NCBI RefSeq assembly: GCF_022811725.1
Contig: NZ_CP094527.1
Span: 3,100,001-3,164,000 of the forward strand
Reading direction: 5' to 3'
Origin: Mucilaginibacter sp. SMC90
GTDB lineage: Bacteria > Bacteroidota > Bacteroidia > Sphingobacteriales > Sphingobacteriaceae
Length of the DNA stretch: 64,000 nt
The notes under the pieces are model-generated. The model did not search any database and had not been told where the DNA came from. It saw only the letters and a list, made by a program, of their open reading frames with translations. A program made the position numbers and the translations under genes. This document shows positions 1 to 8,999 of the stretch, one piece after another. The first letter of the stretch is position 1. Each line of letters opens with the position of its first letter.

Positions 1-504
1 GTGAAAGCCATTAAAGACTTCCCGATGATCAACGTATCAGTAAATGGTACCCAGATCATCAAGAAAGCGGCTATCAATATCAGTATGGCAACGGCATTGC
101 CAAGCGGCAACCTCATAGTGCCGGTAATTAAAAAGGCCGATGAACTTAATCTTGTTGGGTTAACCAAGGCGGTTAATGACCTGGCAAACCGCGCACGTAA
201 TGGTAAGCTCCAACCCGATGATGTAAAAGAAGGTACGTTTACTATCACCAATGTTGGGTCGTTTGGCAACGTAATGGGCACACCTATTATTAACCAGCCA
301 CAGGTGGCTATTTTGGCTGTTGGTGCCATTAAGAAAAAACCAGCCGTTATTGAAACAAAAGAAGGCGATATGATTGCCATACGCCATATGATGTTCCTTT
401 CATTATCATATGATCACCGCGTAGTTGATGGTGCCTTGGGTGGTTCCTTTGTAAGGCGTGTGGCCGATTATTTAGAGAAATGGGATAGCAGCAGGGAAGT
501 ATAA
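1..504 (+). CDS. 2-oxo acid dehydrogenase E2 acyltransferase, C-terminal part (5' end outside window)
   Basis: The 167 visible residues are the catalytic acyltransferase domain of a dihydrolipoamide acyltransferase, which moves the acyl group from lipoyl to CoA. The signature DHRVVDG, with the catalytic His and Asp, lies near residues 138-144, and TITNVGSFG is the typical substrate-channel segment. The reading frame is open at base 1 (GTG there is an internal Val codon), so the lipoyl and E1/E3-binding domains lie upstream of the window. The form resembles branched-chain or generic Bacteroidetes E2; pyruvate, 2-oxoglutarate or branched-chain specificity cannot be decided from this fragment. 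A strong hairpin terminator follows directly. Confidence 0.93.
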   Translation: MKAIKDFPMINVSVNGTQIIKKAAINISMATALPSGNLIVPVIKKADELNLVGLTKAVNDLANRARNGKLQPDDVKEGTFTITNVGSFGNVMGTPIINQPQVAILAVGAIKKKPAVIETKEGDMIAIRHMMFLSLSYDHRVVDGALGGSFVRRVADYLEKWDSSREV

Positions 505-517
505 CGCTTCGCTATAT

Positions 518-560
518 AAAACAAAGAACGCCGGGTAAATTGCCCGGCGTTCTTTGTTTT
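518..560 (+). terminator. Intrinsic terminator of the E2 gene
   Basis: An 18-bp perfect inverted repeat (518-535 with 543-560) flanks a 7-nt loop. The stem core is GAACGCCGGG and it ends in CTTTGTTTT. It lies 14 nt after the E2 stop codon. Confidence 0.85.
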
Positions 561-684
561 AGGGATTACCATATGAAATTTGAATTTTAATTTTTTACTA
601 ATGAAGCATATAAATATAACCATACCTTAAATCATGCCTGTAGCGAAAATTGTGTGAAAATTCGTGTTAACTTTGCTATCGAAA

Positions 685-1344
685 ATGGCTTATAAGTATA
701 TTGATAATTACCGCGAACAGGGCGCCCGTAAAAGATTGGTTGATGTTTTAAGAAAAAAGGGAATTGGTGACGAACACGTTTTAGAGGCTATTAATAAGGT
801 AAAACGCCATTACTTTTTTGATGAAACTTTTTGGAACCAGGCTTACAGGGATATTGCGTTCCCGATAGGCGAGGGGCAAACCATATCGCAGCCATATACT
901 GTGGCCTACCAAACCGAACTACTGCACATTCGCAAAGGCGATAAAGTACTTGAAATAGGAACAGGCTCGGGCTATCAAACCTGTATCCTGCTTGAACTTG
1001 GCGCTACTGTTTATACTATTGAGCGGCAGGAAAAGCTGTATCACCGCACCAAATTTGTATTGCCTAACGAAATGGGATATAATGCTCATTTTCTGTTGGG
1101 CGATGGCTCTATTGGTAAAGCCGAATATGCACCTTATGATAAGATCATTGTGACTGCCGGAGCACCAACAGTACCGGAGGTTTTGTTAAAGCAACTCAAT
1201 ATAGGCGGCATCCTGGTTATCCCGGTTGGAGATGAAGAAACCCAAAAAATGGTGACTATATTAAAGGTTGGCGATAACGATTATGAAAAGATTGTGCTCG
1301 ACACTTTTAGGTTTGTGCCGTTGGTAGGGGATAAAGCCTGGTAA
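685..1344 (+). CDS. pcm: Protein-L-isoaspartate O-methyltransferase
   Basis: SAM-dependent repair methyltransferase that methylates isoaspartyl residues in damaged proteins; cytoplasmic. The sequence shows the PCMT hallmarks: GEGQTISQPYTVA substrate-binding segment, then the SAM motif VLEIGTGSGYQT, and the later motif IIVTAGAP. The ATG at 685 gives a 219-residue protein matching family length; a GTG at 664 in frame would add seven poorly family-like residues and is less likely. It stands alone between a terminator and the convergent smpB gene. Confidence 0.93.
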   Translation: MAYKYIDNYREQGARKRLVDVLRKKGIGDEHVLEAINKVKRHYFFDETFWNQAYRDIAFPIGEGQTISQPYTVAYQTELLHIRKGDKVLEIGTGSGYQTCILLELGATVYTIERQEKLYHRTKFVLPNEMGYNAHFLLGDGSIGKAEYAPYDKIIVTAGAPTVPEVLLKQLNIGGILVIPVGDEETQKMVTILKVGDNDYEKIVLDTFRFVPLVGDKAW

Positions 1345-1345
1345 G

Positions 1346-1426
1346 GAATTTGGGATTTCGAATTTTCGATTTTGGAATTAAGAATTTAAAAGCAAATCCG
1401 AAATCGAAAATCTCAATTCCCAAATC
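1346..1426. terminator. Imperfect inverted repeat between convergent pcm and smpB
   Basis: Arms at about 1346-1373 and 1401-1426 are AT-rich and largely complementary (shared core ATTTTCGATTT). The position, 1 nt after the pcm stop and 3 nt before the smpB stop, suggests a bidirectional terminator. It could also be a dispersed intergenic repeat. Confidence 0.55.
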
Positions 1427-1429
1427 AAT

Positions 1430-1882
1430 CTACCTTTTCATCACCCTGTCCAGTTCTATCTTGGTATCGCGTTCTTTTAATGTTTCGCGTTTATCAAATG
1501 TCTTTTTACCCTGGGCAAGGCCAATTTCTAATTTGGCAAAGCCCCGCTCGCTGATAAATAATGCCAGCGGCACAATAGTTAACCCGCGTTCTTCGCCTCT
1601 GGTTTGAAGTTTTTTGAGTTCTTTTTTATTCAACAGCAAAATACGGTCGCGTTTGGCTTCATGGTTATAGAATGAGCCAAATGAGTATTCAGAAATATGC
1701 AGGTTACGTACGTATAACTGGTTGTTAATGAAAGTACAAAAGGCGTCATTAATATTTGCCTTCCCTTGTCTTATCGACTTGATCTCGGTACCCAGCAGTT
1801 GTATGCCCGCCACGTATTTATCAAGTATATGGTACTCAAAGTAGGCTTTTTTGTTTTTTATGTAGATCTTATCCTCGCTCAT
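1430..1882 (-). CDS. smpB: SsrA-binding protein SmpB
   Basis: Small basic RNA-binding protein that brings tmRNA to stalled ribosomes for trans-translation. The 150-residue length is standard. Family landmarks are visible: GTEIKSIRQGKANINDAF near residues 31-48, YEFG-like YSFGSFYNHEAKRDRILLL in the middle, and a lysine/arginine-rich C-terminus ending DTKIELDRVMKR. The tmRNA gene itself is not in this window. Convergent with pcm. Confidence 0.96.
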   Translation of the reverse strand: MSEDKIYIKNKKAYFEYHILDKYVAGIQLLGTEIKSIRQGKANINDAFCTFINNQLYVRNLHISEYSFGSFYNHEAKRDRILLLNKKELKKLQTRGEERGLTIVPLALFISERGFAKLEIGLAQGKKTFDKRETLKERDTKIELDRVMKR

Positions 1883-1908
1883 AATTATCAGACCGTAAAC
1901 TTACAAAA

Positions 1909-3810
1909 TTAGTTTGACTGTGGCTTTACCACCAGCACCGGCACGTTAACCTTGTGCCTTACGGAATTTACGGTTGTTCCAAATATAAGGTCTTTCAACG
2001 CTTTGTGTCCGTGCGAACCCATTACTATAAAATCAACTTTTTGGTCTTTCACAATTTCGGCAATGGCACCGGCCGGGTTGCCGTAGCCAATTTGTCCCTG
2101 AGCATTATAACCGAGTTTTTTTAAGGTACACACGTACTTGTCGAGATTATCAAAGTCAACCTGGGTTTCATTATCCATCACCTGGCCGCCGTAATAACGG
2201 GCGCCTGCTGTTTCAACAACATGTATCAATGTATAATCAGCCTTTTTACCGCCCTGCATAATGGCATGGCGCAGGCATTCGGTGTCGTTTTTTGAAAAAT
2301 CTATTGTTATGGCAATGTGACTATAAGTAATTGCGTCAAGCTCGGTTATGGCATTGGCTATGCCATGTGGTACAATAGCAGGCCGGTCATAATGTTTAAA
2401 CAACAGCGGACGTATAAATACATAGATCAGTAATATCGCTATCCCAATAACAATCGGAACCACAATAGCATAGATCCATACTGGTGATGAGGTTCCTTTT
2501 ACCCAATCGCCAATTTGCTCATATACCAGTTTGGCATTTAAGGCAACAATTAATAATGCGCTTGCCCAGGCCAATGCCCTTGTCTGGAAGTTGATAGCAA
2601 ACTTGCCCATTCTTTTCCTGTCGGACGTAAAATGGATCAGCGGGATTACCGCAAAACCCAATTGCAGACTTAGTACAACCTGGCTTAAAATAAGCAGTTT
2701 CCCCAGGCCCTCCTCGCCGTAATATAATATGGTAAACACGGCAGGGACAATAGCCAGTATGCGGGTAAGCAAACGGCGTAACCAGGGTTCTATCCGCAGG
2801 TTAATGTGCCCTTCCATAATGATCTGCCCGGCAAGCGTACCTGTAATGGTTGAGCTTTGGCCCGATGCGATGAGCGCTATGGCAAACAAAGTAGGCGCTA
2901 TGGCACCGAAAATATGCTCGAGCAGTTTAAACGCATCCTGAATTTCTGCTACTTCAAAATAGCCGTTCCTGAAAAAGGCACTTGCCGCTAATATTAAAAT
3001 AGCTGCATTTACAAAAAATGCCAGGTTGAGGGCTATAACAGTATCAAAAAGGTTGAATTTAATAGCAGCCCTGAAACCTTCTTCCGTACGGGTTATTTTG
3101 CGGGTTTGTACCAGCGAGGAATGCAGGTATAAGTTATGGGGCATCACTGTTGCCCCAATGATACCAATAGCTATATAAAGCATCTGCTGGCTGATCTTGT
3201 CACCTTTAAACAGGTTGCCGGGAATGAAGCCTTTTGCTACCTCTATTACATCAGGTTTAACAATAAACATTTCAACCAAAAAGGAGAGCCCTACTATAAA
3301 AATCATTGAAATAATGAAGCCTTCAAGCTTGCGCATGCCCTTATTCATAAGATAGAGCATCAGTACTGTATCTGTAATGGTAAGCGATACCCCCCAGATC
3401 AACGGCAGGTGAAACAGCAGCTTTAAGCCAATGGCCATACCGATGATTTCGGCAAGGTCACATGCTACGATTGCTATCTGAGCCAATATATACAACCAAA
3501 AGTTTGCGAAACGTGGATAAGCATTTTTGGAGGCCTGCGCGAGGTCGAGCCCGCGCACTATCCCTAACCTGGCGGCCAGCGATTGCAGGAGCAACGCTAT
3601 CATGTTAGATACGAACAACACCCAGATCAGTTTGTATCCAAAAGCACTGCCACCGGCAATATCCGTTGCCCAGTTTCCGGGATCCATATAGCCAACACTT
3701 ACCAGGTAAGCCGGGCCCAGAAAAGCCATCAACTTACGCCAGCCCGTTTTGTTTTCGGTGGTTACAGATCCGTGTACGTTGCCTAAAGATTCGTTGTGTG
3801 TATTATTCAT
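1909..3810 (-). CDS. mntH: Nramp-family Mn2+/Fe2+ transporter fused to a universal stress protein domain
   Basis: Proton-coupled divalent metal importer in the inner membrane. Residues about 25-470 form the Nramp core with many membrane segments, the metal-binding DPGN at residues 43-46 and the second-half MPH motif at 223-225. Residues about 490-633 are a cytoplasmic UspA-like domain with the nucleotide-binding signature GSHGH followed nine residues later by the GTTVNSV end of the loop. Plain MntH proteins are about 420 residues, so the C-terminal domain is an addition. The start codon overlaps the stop of the upstream DtxR-type regulator by 4 nt, so the two are co-transcribed and probably coupled. 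Confidence 0.93.
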   Translation of the reverse strand: MNNTHNESLGNVHGSVTTENKTGWRKLMAFLGPAYLVSVGYMDPGNWATDIAGGSAFGYKLIWVLFVSNMIALLLQSLAARLGIVRGLDLAQASKNAYPRFANFWLYILAQIAIVACDLAEIIGMAIGLKLLFHLPLIWGVSLTITDTVLMLYLMNKGMRKLEGFIISMIFIVGLSFLVEMFIVKPDVIEVAKGFIPGNLFKGDKISQQMLYIAIGIIGATVMPHNLYLHSSLVQTRKITRTEEGFRAAIKFNLFDTVIALNLAFFVNAAILILAASAFFRNGYFEVAEIQDAFKLLEHIFGAIAPTLFAIALIASGQSSTITGTLAGQIIMEGHINLRIEPWLRRLLTRILAIVPAVFTILYYGEEGLGKLLILSQVVLSLQLGFAVIPLIHFTSDRKRMGKFAINFQTRALAWASALLIVALNAKLVYEQIGDWVKGTSSPVWIYAIVVPIVIGIAILLIYVFIRPLLFKHYDRPAIVPHGIANAITELDAITYSHIAITIDFSKNDTECLRHAIMQGGKKADYTLIHVVETAGARYYGGQVMDNETQVDFDNLDKYVCTLKKLGYNAQGQIGYGNPAGAIAEIVKDQKVDFIVMGSHGHKALKDLIFGTTVNSVRHKVNVPVLVVKPQSN

Positions 3811-4457
3811 AGGGCTATAAGCAGATTATTGGCTACCTCACGGCTGATGTGTACTTCTTTATTGCCTGTTTGCACCACTACCGAATGGTCATATTCAATA
3901 ATATCGGTGATCACTATTTTGCAGCCGATGGTAAGCTGTTTTTTATCGAGGTATTGTAAAAAGGATGAACTATGGTCACGTACGCCGGATATAACGCCGC
4001 CCTGATTAGCTGTCATTGTCGACACCGGTTTTAATTCGTGCGTATCAAACCGGCCATTACAATCCGGTATGGGGTCGCCATGCGGGTCATGTTTGGGATA
4101 GCCCATAAACTCGTCAAGGCGGTCAATAAGTTCCTGAGATGAGATATGTTCCATCTCTTCGGCAAGGTCGTGTACCTGGTCCCATTTAAAATTAAGTTTC
4201 TCCACTAAAAAATATTCCCATAGCCGGTGTTTACGGATAATGCCTATTGCTATTTTTTCACCGGAAGGAGTGAGGTTTACGCCCTGATACGGAATGTAGT
4301 TAATAAGCGCTTTATCGGCAAGCTTTTTCAGCATGTCGGTAACCGAAGATGCTTTGGTATTTAGCGAGGAAGCTATTTGATTTGTACTTGCATTTCCATC
4401 ATTTACAGCAAGATGATAGATGGCTTTTAAGTAATTTTCCTCGGCTAAAGTATTCAT
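3807..4457 (-). CDS. DtxR/MntR-family metal-dependent transcriptional repressor
   Basis: A 216-residue regulator: N-terminal winged helix (NTLAEENYLKAIYHL start, with STNQIASSLNTKASSVTDML as recognition region), then a metal-binding dimerization domain rich in His/Glu/Asp (HDLAEEMEHISSQELIDRLD, YPKHDPHGDPIP), then an FeoA/SH3-like C-terminal domain. It reads into the Nramp gene with a 4-nt overlap, which strongly suggests manganese or iron homeostasis. A DtxR-like palindrome in its own promoter (4479-4494) suggests autoregulation. MntR versus IdeR-type metal preference cannot be told from sequence alone. Confidence 0.92.
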   Translation of the reverse strand: MNTLAEENYLKAIYHLAVNDGNASTNQIASSLNTKASSVTDMLKKLADKALINYIPYQGVNLTPSGEKIAIGIIRKHRLWEYFLVEKLNFKWDQVHDLAEEMEHISSQELIDRLDEFMGYPKHDPHGDPIPDCNGRFDTHELKPVSTMTANQGGVISGVRDHSSSFLQYLDKKQLTIGCKIVITDIIEYDHSVVVQTGNKEVHISREVANNLLIAL

Positions 4458-4462
4458 TTAAA

Positions 4463-4470
4463 CAAATCTA
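4463..4470 (-). promoter_or_regulatory. -7 promoter box of the mntR-mntH operon
   Basis: On the minus strand this reads TAGATTTG, matching the Bacteroidetes -7 consensus TAnnTTTG. It ends only 5 nt before the ATG at 4457, so the transcript would have almost no leader. Confidence 0.55.
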
Positions 4471-4478
4471 ATAAAAAA

Positions 4479-4494
4479 TTTAGACTAATCTAAA
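4479..4494. promoter_or_regulatory. Probable DtxR/MntR operator
   Basis: TTTAGACTAATCTAAA is a 16-nt near-palindrome (14 of 16 positions symmetric) resembling DtxR-family operators. It lies 8 nt upstream of the -7 box, over the expected -33 region of the regulator's own promoter, so metal-loaded repressor would block RNA polymerase there. Confidence 0.65.
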
Positions 4495-4549
4495 AAAATA
4501 AACGTTAGGAAATATGTTTTCGTTGAAGTACTTTAAAGAAAAATTAAAT

Positions 4550-4578
4550 TTTGCGAAGCGAGGAAAATACTATATTTG
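4550..4578 (+). promoter_or_regulatory. Promoter of the Lrp-family gene
   Basis: TTTG at 4550-4553 and TATATTTG at 4571-4578 are separated by 17 nt and match Bacteroidetes -33 and -7 boxes. The -7 box ends 9 nt before the chosen ATG at 4588, implying a very short leader. Confidence 0.55.
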
Positions 4579-4587
4579 CATACAACT

Positions 4588-5058
4588 ATGGCCGCCGAAT
4601 TAGATAAAATAGACCTACAGATACTCAAGATTTTACAGGAAAACGGAAGGATAACCAACCTTCAGCTGTCTAACGAGATAGGGCTTTCGCCAGCACCTAC
4701 TCTTGAACGCGTGCGTAAACTTGAGAACGCCGAATACATTAAAAGCTACCACGCCCTGGTAGATGAAGAAAAGTTAGGATTAGGTATCAAAACCTTTATC
4801 CAGATCTCGCTTGATTTTCATCAGAAAAACACTATTCAAACTTTTTTGGATGAGATCAAGAATATCAAAGAAGTTACCGAGTGTCATCACGTAACTGGTC
4901 AGTGTGATTTTCTGCTGAAGGTATACGTACGCGACATTAAATCATATGAACAATTGATCATGGAAAAGATCAGCCGCATTACCGTGGTAAAAACCTTCCA
5001 GACAATGATGATCATGTCAACCAGTAAAAAAGAGCCGATAGTGCCGCTGGAATATTAG
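4588..5058 (+). CDS. Lrp/AsnC-family transcriptional regulator
   Basis: A 156-residue feast/famine regulator. The N-terminal HTH (LDKIDLQILKILQENGRITN, then LSNEIGLSPAPTLERVRKLE) is followed by an AsnC_trans_reg ligand-binding domain (VTECHHVTGQCDFLLKVYVRD). Such proteins sense amino acids and act globally or on neighbouring genes. The ATG at 4588 is preferred over an in-frame TTG at 4576 because that TTG is part of the -7 promoter box. Divergent from mntR; its target is not evident. Confidence 0.92.
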   Translation: MAAELDKIDLQILKILQENGRITNLQLSNEIGLSPAPTLERVRKLENAEYIKSYHALVDEEKLGLGIKTFIQISLDFHQKNTIQTFLDEIKNIKEVTECHHVTGQCDFLLKVYVRDIKSYEQLIMEKISRITVVKTFQTMMIMSTSKKEPIVPLEY

Positions 5059-5060
5059 AT

Positions 5061-5241
5061 AAGAGTCAAGACTCAGGAAGAGATTCAAGACTATAAAAAA
5101 CAAGAGTCAAGAACAAGGATTAGTTATCTTTCATTTCTTGACTCTTTTTATTTTCAGACTTTTTAAATCTTGATTCTTGACTCTTGCCGTCTTGGTTCTT
5201 TCTCCTGGTTCTTGACTCTTGTTTCTTACAGTCTTGACTCT
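5061..5241. repeat. Six copies of an 11-nt repeat in both orientations
   Basis: The motif AAGAGTCAAGA occurs forward at 5061-5071 and 5102-5112, and as its complement TCTTGACTCTT (or nearly so) at 5136-5146, 5175-5185, 5210-5220 and 5231-5241. This lets several alternative hairpins form in the gap between the convergent Lrp and ung genes. It may act as a bidirectional terminator or be an expanded simple repeat. Confidence 0.7.
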
Positions 5242-5247
5242 AACCGC

Positions 5248-5925
5248 CTAATGTATTTGCCAGTCAATCTCTATTTTACCTTCTTTTTTTAATATCTCGT
5301 TGGTTTTTGAAAAAGGTTTGCTGCCGAAAAAGCCGCGATCGGCCGAGAAAGGCGAGGGGTGGGGAGAGCGGATAATAAAATGTTTCTTTTCGTCAATCAA
5401 AACAGCTTTTGATTGAGCAAATGCACCCCATAGTATAAATACAATGCCTTCTTTTTTATCCGAGATGGTTTTGATCACCTCATCGGTAAATTCCTCCCAG
5501 CCTCTTTTTTGATGCGATCCTGCATTAGCAGCCCTTACCGTTAGGGTGGCGTTCAGTAATAATACACCCTGTTTGGCCCATTCTTCGAGGTTGCCGTGCG
5601 CAGGTGTTTTAAATCCGGGTATATCAGATTGAAGTTCTTTATATATATTACTTAATGAGCGCGGAATGGCAATTCCTTTTTGCACTGAGAATGAGAGCCC
5701 ATGTGCCTGATGAGCGCCATGATAAGGGTCCTGCCCTAATATTACTACTTTTACATCATCAAATGGTGTAGTATTAAAAGCATTAAAGATCTCGCTGTTT
5801 TTAGGGTAGACAATCTGCCCTGATTGTTGCTCTTCTTTTAAAAATTGCCTGAGTTTTATCATGTAAGGTTTATCAAATTCCTGTTGTAAAACCCCGAGCC
5901 ATGATGGTGGTAATGCAATCGCCAT
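5248..5925 (-). CDS. ung: Uracil-DNA glycosylase, family 1
   Basis: Removes uracil from DNA to start base excision repair. The 225-residue length is typical. The water-activating motif GQDPYHGAHQAHGLSFSV and the C-terminal HPSPFSADRGFFG, with catalytic Asp and His, are both intact. Monocistronic; it converges on the Lrp gene across a repeat-filled gap. Confidence 0.97.
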   Translation of the reverse strand: MAIALPPSWLGVLQQEFDKPYMIKLRQFLKEEQQSGQIVYPKNSEIFNAFNTTPFDDVKVVILGQDPYHGAHQAHGLSFSVQKGIAIPRSLSNIYKELQSDIPGFKTPAHGNLEEWAKQGVLLLNATLTVRAANAGSHQKRGWEEFTDEVIKTISDKKEGIVFILWGAFAQSKAVLIDEKKHFIIRSPHPSPFSADRGFFGSKPFSKTNEILKKEGKIEIDWQIH

Positions 5926-5997
5926 AAATATTTATATAGAAGTTGGTTAAGCGTACAAATAAACAGATATTTGCGCTAATATTAGTATCACAAAATT

Positions 5998-6546
5998 ATG
6001 TCAAATATTGTTCGGTTAGTTATTGCTTGTGTAGTGATGGGTGCTGCGGTTGCGCTATGTGCATTCGGTTTTTGGGGATGGGGGATTTTGGTTTTGTTAA
6101 TGGGCGGCATTATTCTGCTTAGCTTCTTCTTTAACGAAAACATGATCATTGCCCAGTATTTTTTACGTAAGGAAAATTCTGAAAAATCAGAAGAATGGTT
6201 ATTGAAAATTACCGATTACGAAAAACAACTGCACAAAAACCAGCATGGTTATTACAATTTGTTAATCGGCTTGATTGAATCACGTAAGGCCCCGATGAAA
6301 TCAGAGAAATATTTCAAGAAAGCTTTGTCGCTGGGTATGAAAATGTCGCACAATACGGCTTTGGCTAAGTTAAGCCTGGCTGGTATTTCAATGGCAAAAC
6401 GCAATAAGCGCGAAGCGCAAATGTATTTATCAGAAGCATCAAAGGATGATAAGAACAAATTACTTACCGAACAAATCAAGATGATGAAAGGCCAGTTGGC
6501 ACAGATGGATAAGCAGGTAGTAAGGGGCGGATATCGCCAGTTCTAA
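5998..6546 (+). CDS. Hypothetical membrane protein with TPR-like tail
   Basis: No family name recognised with confidence. The first 45 of 182 residues make two closely spaced hydrophobic helices (IVRLVIACVVMGAAVALCAF and WGILVLLMGGIILLSFFF). The rest is helical and charged, and looks like two or three TPR-like helix pairs (HGYYNLLIGLIESR, KYFKKALSLGMKMSHNTALA). It is probably an inner-membrane protein with a cytoplasmic scaffold. The clear open frame, an ATG in good context and a terminator after it support a real gene. Confidence 0.75.
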   Translation: MSNIVRLVIACVVMGAAVALCAFGFWGWGILVLLMGGIILLSFFFNENMIIAQYFLRKENSEKSEEWLLKITDYEKQLHKNQHGYYNLLIGLIESRKAPMKSEKYFKKALSLGMKMSHNTALAKLSLAGISMAKRNKREAQMYLSEASKDDKNKLLTEQIKMMKGQLAQMDKQVVRGGYRQF

Positions 6547-6576
6547 AAGAGAATAAAGAGAAAAGGAATAAAAAAT

Positions 6577-6611
6577 AAAAGGGACGCGAAAATCGCGTCC
6601 CTTTTATTTTT
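6577..6611. terminator. Bidirectional terminator
   Basis: A 12-bp perfect stem (6577-6588 with 6594-6605, core GGGACGCG) has a 5-nt loop. It is flanked by A-rich DNA on the left and T-rich on the right, so it works for the + gene ending at 6546 and for the - gene ending at 6604. Confidence 0.85.
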
Positions 6612-6822
6612 CTTCAATGGCGCTGAAATAATCAGGCGTAGCCGAATGGTTTTGATAAGGCTGAACGTAGCTGTCTGTGTATGATGAATATTCAGATTCT
6701 TCAGACGGGTTGGCCACTTCAACAAGTTTCAATAAACTCCTGATGAACGACAGGTTGAAGTTGCTCCTGTTAAGTTTGATCAGGTATTCGTTTTCGGTGA
6801 TCTCCAATATTGAGTTGGTCAT
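6604..6822 (-). CDS. Small hypothetical protein (72 aa)
   Basis: No family recognised. The N-terminal half (MTNSILEITENEYLIKLNRS) has normal protein-like composition with alternating hydrophobic residues; the C-terminal half is Ser/Tyr-rich and probably disordered. Its stop codon sits inside the shared terminator stem, as expected for a real convergent gene. No Cys and no signal peptide. Moderately likely to be a true gene. Confidence 0.5.
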   Translation of the reverse strand: MTNSILEITENEYLIKLNRSNFNLSFIRSLLKLVEVANPSEESEYSSYTDSYVQPYQNHSATPDYFSAIEEK

Positions 6823-7008
6823 GATATTTGTAATATGTGTTTATTACAATGATAGCTAACTCTTTTTAAATGAAAGTATTATTTTTTTTAAGCTTTTGTT
6901 AAGAAATTATAACCGCTGATTAGAGAGATTACGCTGATTGCGTTGATCTTTTTATGGAAACCCTGATTCGCTTGATTGAAGGATTTCTTGATAAGATGCA
7001 AAACTATA

Positions 7009-7035
7009 ATGGCCTGCTTTGTGCAGGCCATTTTT
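7009..7035. terminator. Hairpin downstream of lysS
   Basis: A 9-bp perfect stem ATGGCCTGC / GCAGGCCAT (7009-7017 with 7023-7031) has a 5-nt loop. The T-run follows on the + side; on the lysS side the tail is weaker (TTATAGTTTT). Probably the lysS transcript end. Confidence 0.6.
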
Positions 7036-7066
7036 AAAATATCATGGTAATCCTAAAAGTCAAGGT

Positions 7067-8788
7067 TTAATTAAACCAAGCCATTACCTCGTCTTTAGTT
7101 GGCATAGTAATATCCAGTTTTAATTTTTTACGCATGCCGCCAAGATCATTGAACACCTTGTTAGGGTTGCCTGCTTTTAGTTCTTCAACGGTGTTAAAGC
7201 CCATTTTATTTAATACGGGTACCCATTCGGCAGGTACGCCTATGTTTATAAAATCATCGGCAGTAGCAACTTTAGCTTTTTTCTCAGGGCGCATTTGCGG
7301 GAAGAACAATACTTCCTGGATGGTGCTCTGATTTGTCATCAGCATTACTAACCTGTCGATACCGATACCTAAACCCGATGTTGGCGGCATACCGTATTCA
7401 AGGGCGCGTAAAAAGTCGTCATCCATGGCCATAGCTTCATCATCACCGCGACCGGCTAATATCAGCTGCTCCTCCAAACGCTCGCGCTGATCGATAGGGT
7501 CGTTTAGCTCAGAGTAGGCGTTTGCAATTTCTTTACCATTTACAAATAGCTCAAAACGCTCAACCAGTCCGTCTTTAGTGCGGTGCTTTTTGGCAAGCGG
7601 CGTCATTTCGATAGGGTAGTCGGTAATATAAGTAGGCTGGATCAGGTGATGTTCAACTTTAGCGCTGAAGATCTCATCGATCAGCTTGCCTTTACCCATG
7701 CTTGGGTTGATCTCTATTTTTAATTCGTTGCAAACTTCGCGCAGACCGGCTTCGTCCATGGCAGATACGTCAATGCCTGTATATTTCAGGATCGAATCAT
7801 ACATCGACAGTTTTTCGTACGGGCCAGCAAAATTAATTTCATTGTTACCAACCTGCACAACCGGGATGCCGTGAACTGCCCTTGCAACGGTTTCCAGACA
7901 TTCCTCAACCATGGCCATCATCCATATATAGTCTTTATAGGCTACATAGATTTCCATGGCGGTAAACTCAGGGTTGTGGGTACGGTCCATGCCCTCGTTA
8001 CGGAACATTTTACCAAACTCATAAACACCATCAAAGCCGGCAACGATAAGCCTTTTCAGGTAAAGCTCATTAGCTATACGTAAAAACAGCGGCATATCAA
8101 GCGTGTTATGGTGGGTAGCAAACGGACGGGCCGCTGCACCACCATGTACAGGCTGCAGGATTGGGGTTTCAACCTCCATCCATCCCTGGCCATTAAAGTA
8201 ATTGCGCATGGCGCTGATCACTTTTGAGCGGTTGATGAAAATCTGTTTGTAATCGGGATTAACAGTTAAATCCACATAACGCTGGCGATAACGCAGTTCA
8301 GGATCGGTAAAACCATCGTGAATGGTGCCATCGTCCTCACGTTTAACAACCGGTAGCGGTTTCAATGATTTTGAAAGCACTACGAGTTCGCGCACATGAA
8401 CCGAAATTTCACCTGTTTGAGTGATGAACACGTAGCCTTTTACGCCAACGTAGTCGCCAATATCAAGTAGCTTTTTAAATACGGTATTATATAAAGTTTT
8501 GTCCTCATCAGGGCAAATATCATCGCGTTTAAGATAGATCTGCACACGACCCGTTGAATCCTGTAACTCGGCAAACGAAGCGCTGCCCATGATACGGCGG
8601 GTCATGATACGGCCTGCAATTACAACATCCTGGTAGGCCTCGGGTTTATCCTTAAAATTATCGGCTATATCCTGTGCCCAGGCGTTAACATTAAAAGCTT
8701 CGGCAGGGTAAGGGTTAATACCCAGTGCACGTAACTGTTGTAAGGATTCGCGGCGAATAATCTCCTGTTCGGATAATGCAATACTCAT
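7067..8788 (-). CDS. lysS: Lysine--tRNA ligase (class II)
   Basis: Charges tRNA-Lys. The order is an N-terminal OB-fold anticodon-binding domain (about residues 55-160), then a class II catalytic core with motif 2 ([20 protein letters not shown]) and motif 3 ([14 protein letters not shown]). The last 60 residues, after the usual end at FFPQMRPE, form an extra C-terminal segment ([19 protein letters not shown]...) with a helix-hairpin-helix look. That accounts for the 573-residue length against about 505 in E. coli; a similar tail is common in Bacteroidetes LysS. Confidence 0.96.
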   Translation of the reverse strand: MSIALSEQEIIRRESLQQLRALGINPYPAEAFNVNAWAQDIADNFKDKPEAYQDVVIAGRIMTRRIMGSASFAELQDSTGRVQIYLKRDDICPDEDKTLYNTVFKKLLDIGDYVGVKGYVFITQTGEISVHVRELVVLSKSLKPLPVVKREDDGTIHDGFTDPELRYRQRYVDLTVNPDYKQIFINRSKVISAMRNYFNGQGWMEVETPILQPVHGGAAARPFATHHNTLDMPLFLRIANELYLKRLIVAGFDGVYEFGKMFRNEGMDRTHNPEFTAMEIYVAYKDYIWMMAMVEECLETVARAVHGIPVVQVGNNEINFAGPYEKLSMYDSILKYTGIDVSAMDEAGLREVCNELKIEINPSMGKGKLIDEIFSAKVEHHLIQPTYITDYPIEMTPLAKKHRTKDGLVERFELFVNGKEIANAYSELNDPIDQRERLEEQLILAGRGDDEAMAMDDDFLRALEYGMPPTSGLGIGIDRLVMLMTNQSTIQEVLFFPQMRPEKKAKVATADDFINIGVPAEWVPVLNKMGFNTVEELKAGNPNKVFNDLGGMRKKLKLDITMPTKDEVMAWFN

Positions 8789-8999
8789 GTGATGTACGGT
8801 ATTTTAATAAAGGTGCAAAAGTAGCGTTTTTATCGATCTTTTTAATCAAATATTTGATTGGTTTTGAAGGGGTAGATGGGATAGAGAAAAGTTGGACACC
8901 ATACAAATCCACTACTTGTATCAAATATTTTACCCCTGTAAAATAATCAGTCTTAAAAACATATTACTTTAGCAAAACCATTATAGCACTTCATAAACC

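Noticed and set aside
4458..4587. Mn-sensing riboswitch upstream of mntR-mntH
   Set aside because: The promoter lies almost at the start codon, leaving no room for a leader RNA.
6960..7066. Possible tRNA or small RNA after lysS
   Set aside because: Only a simple hairpin is present; no cloverleaf or T-loop sequence.
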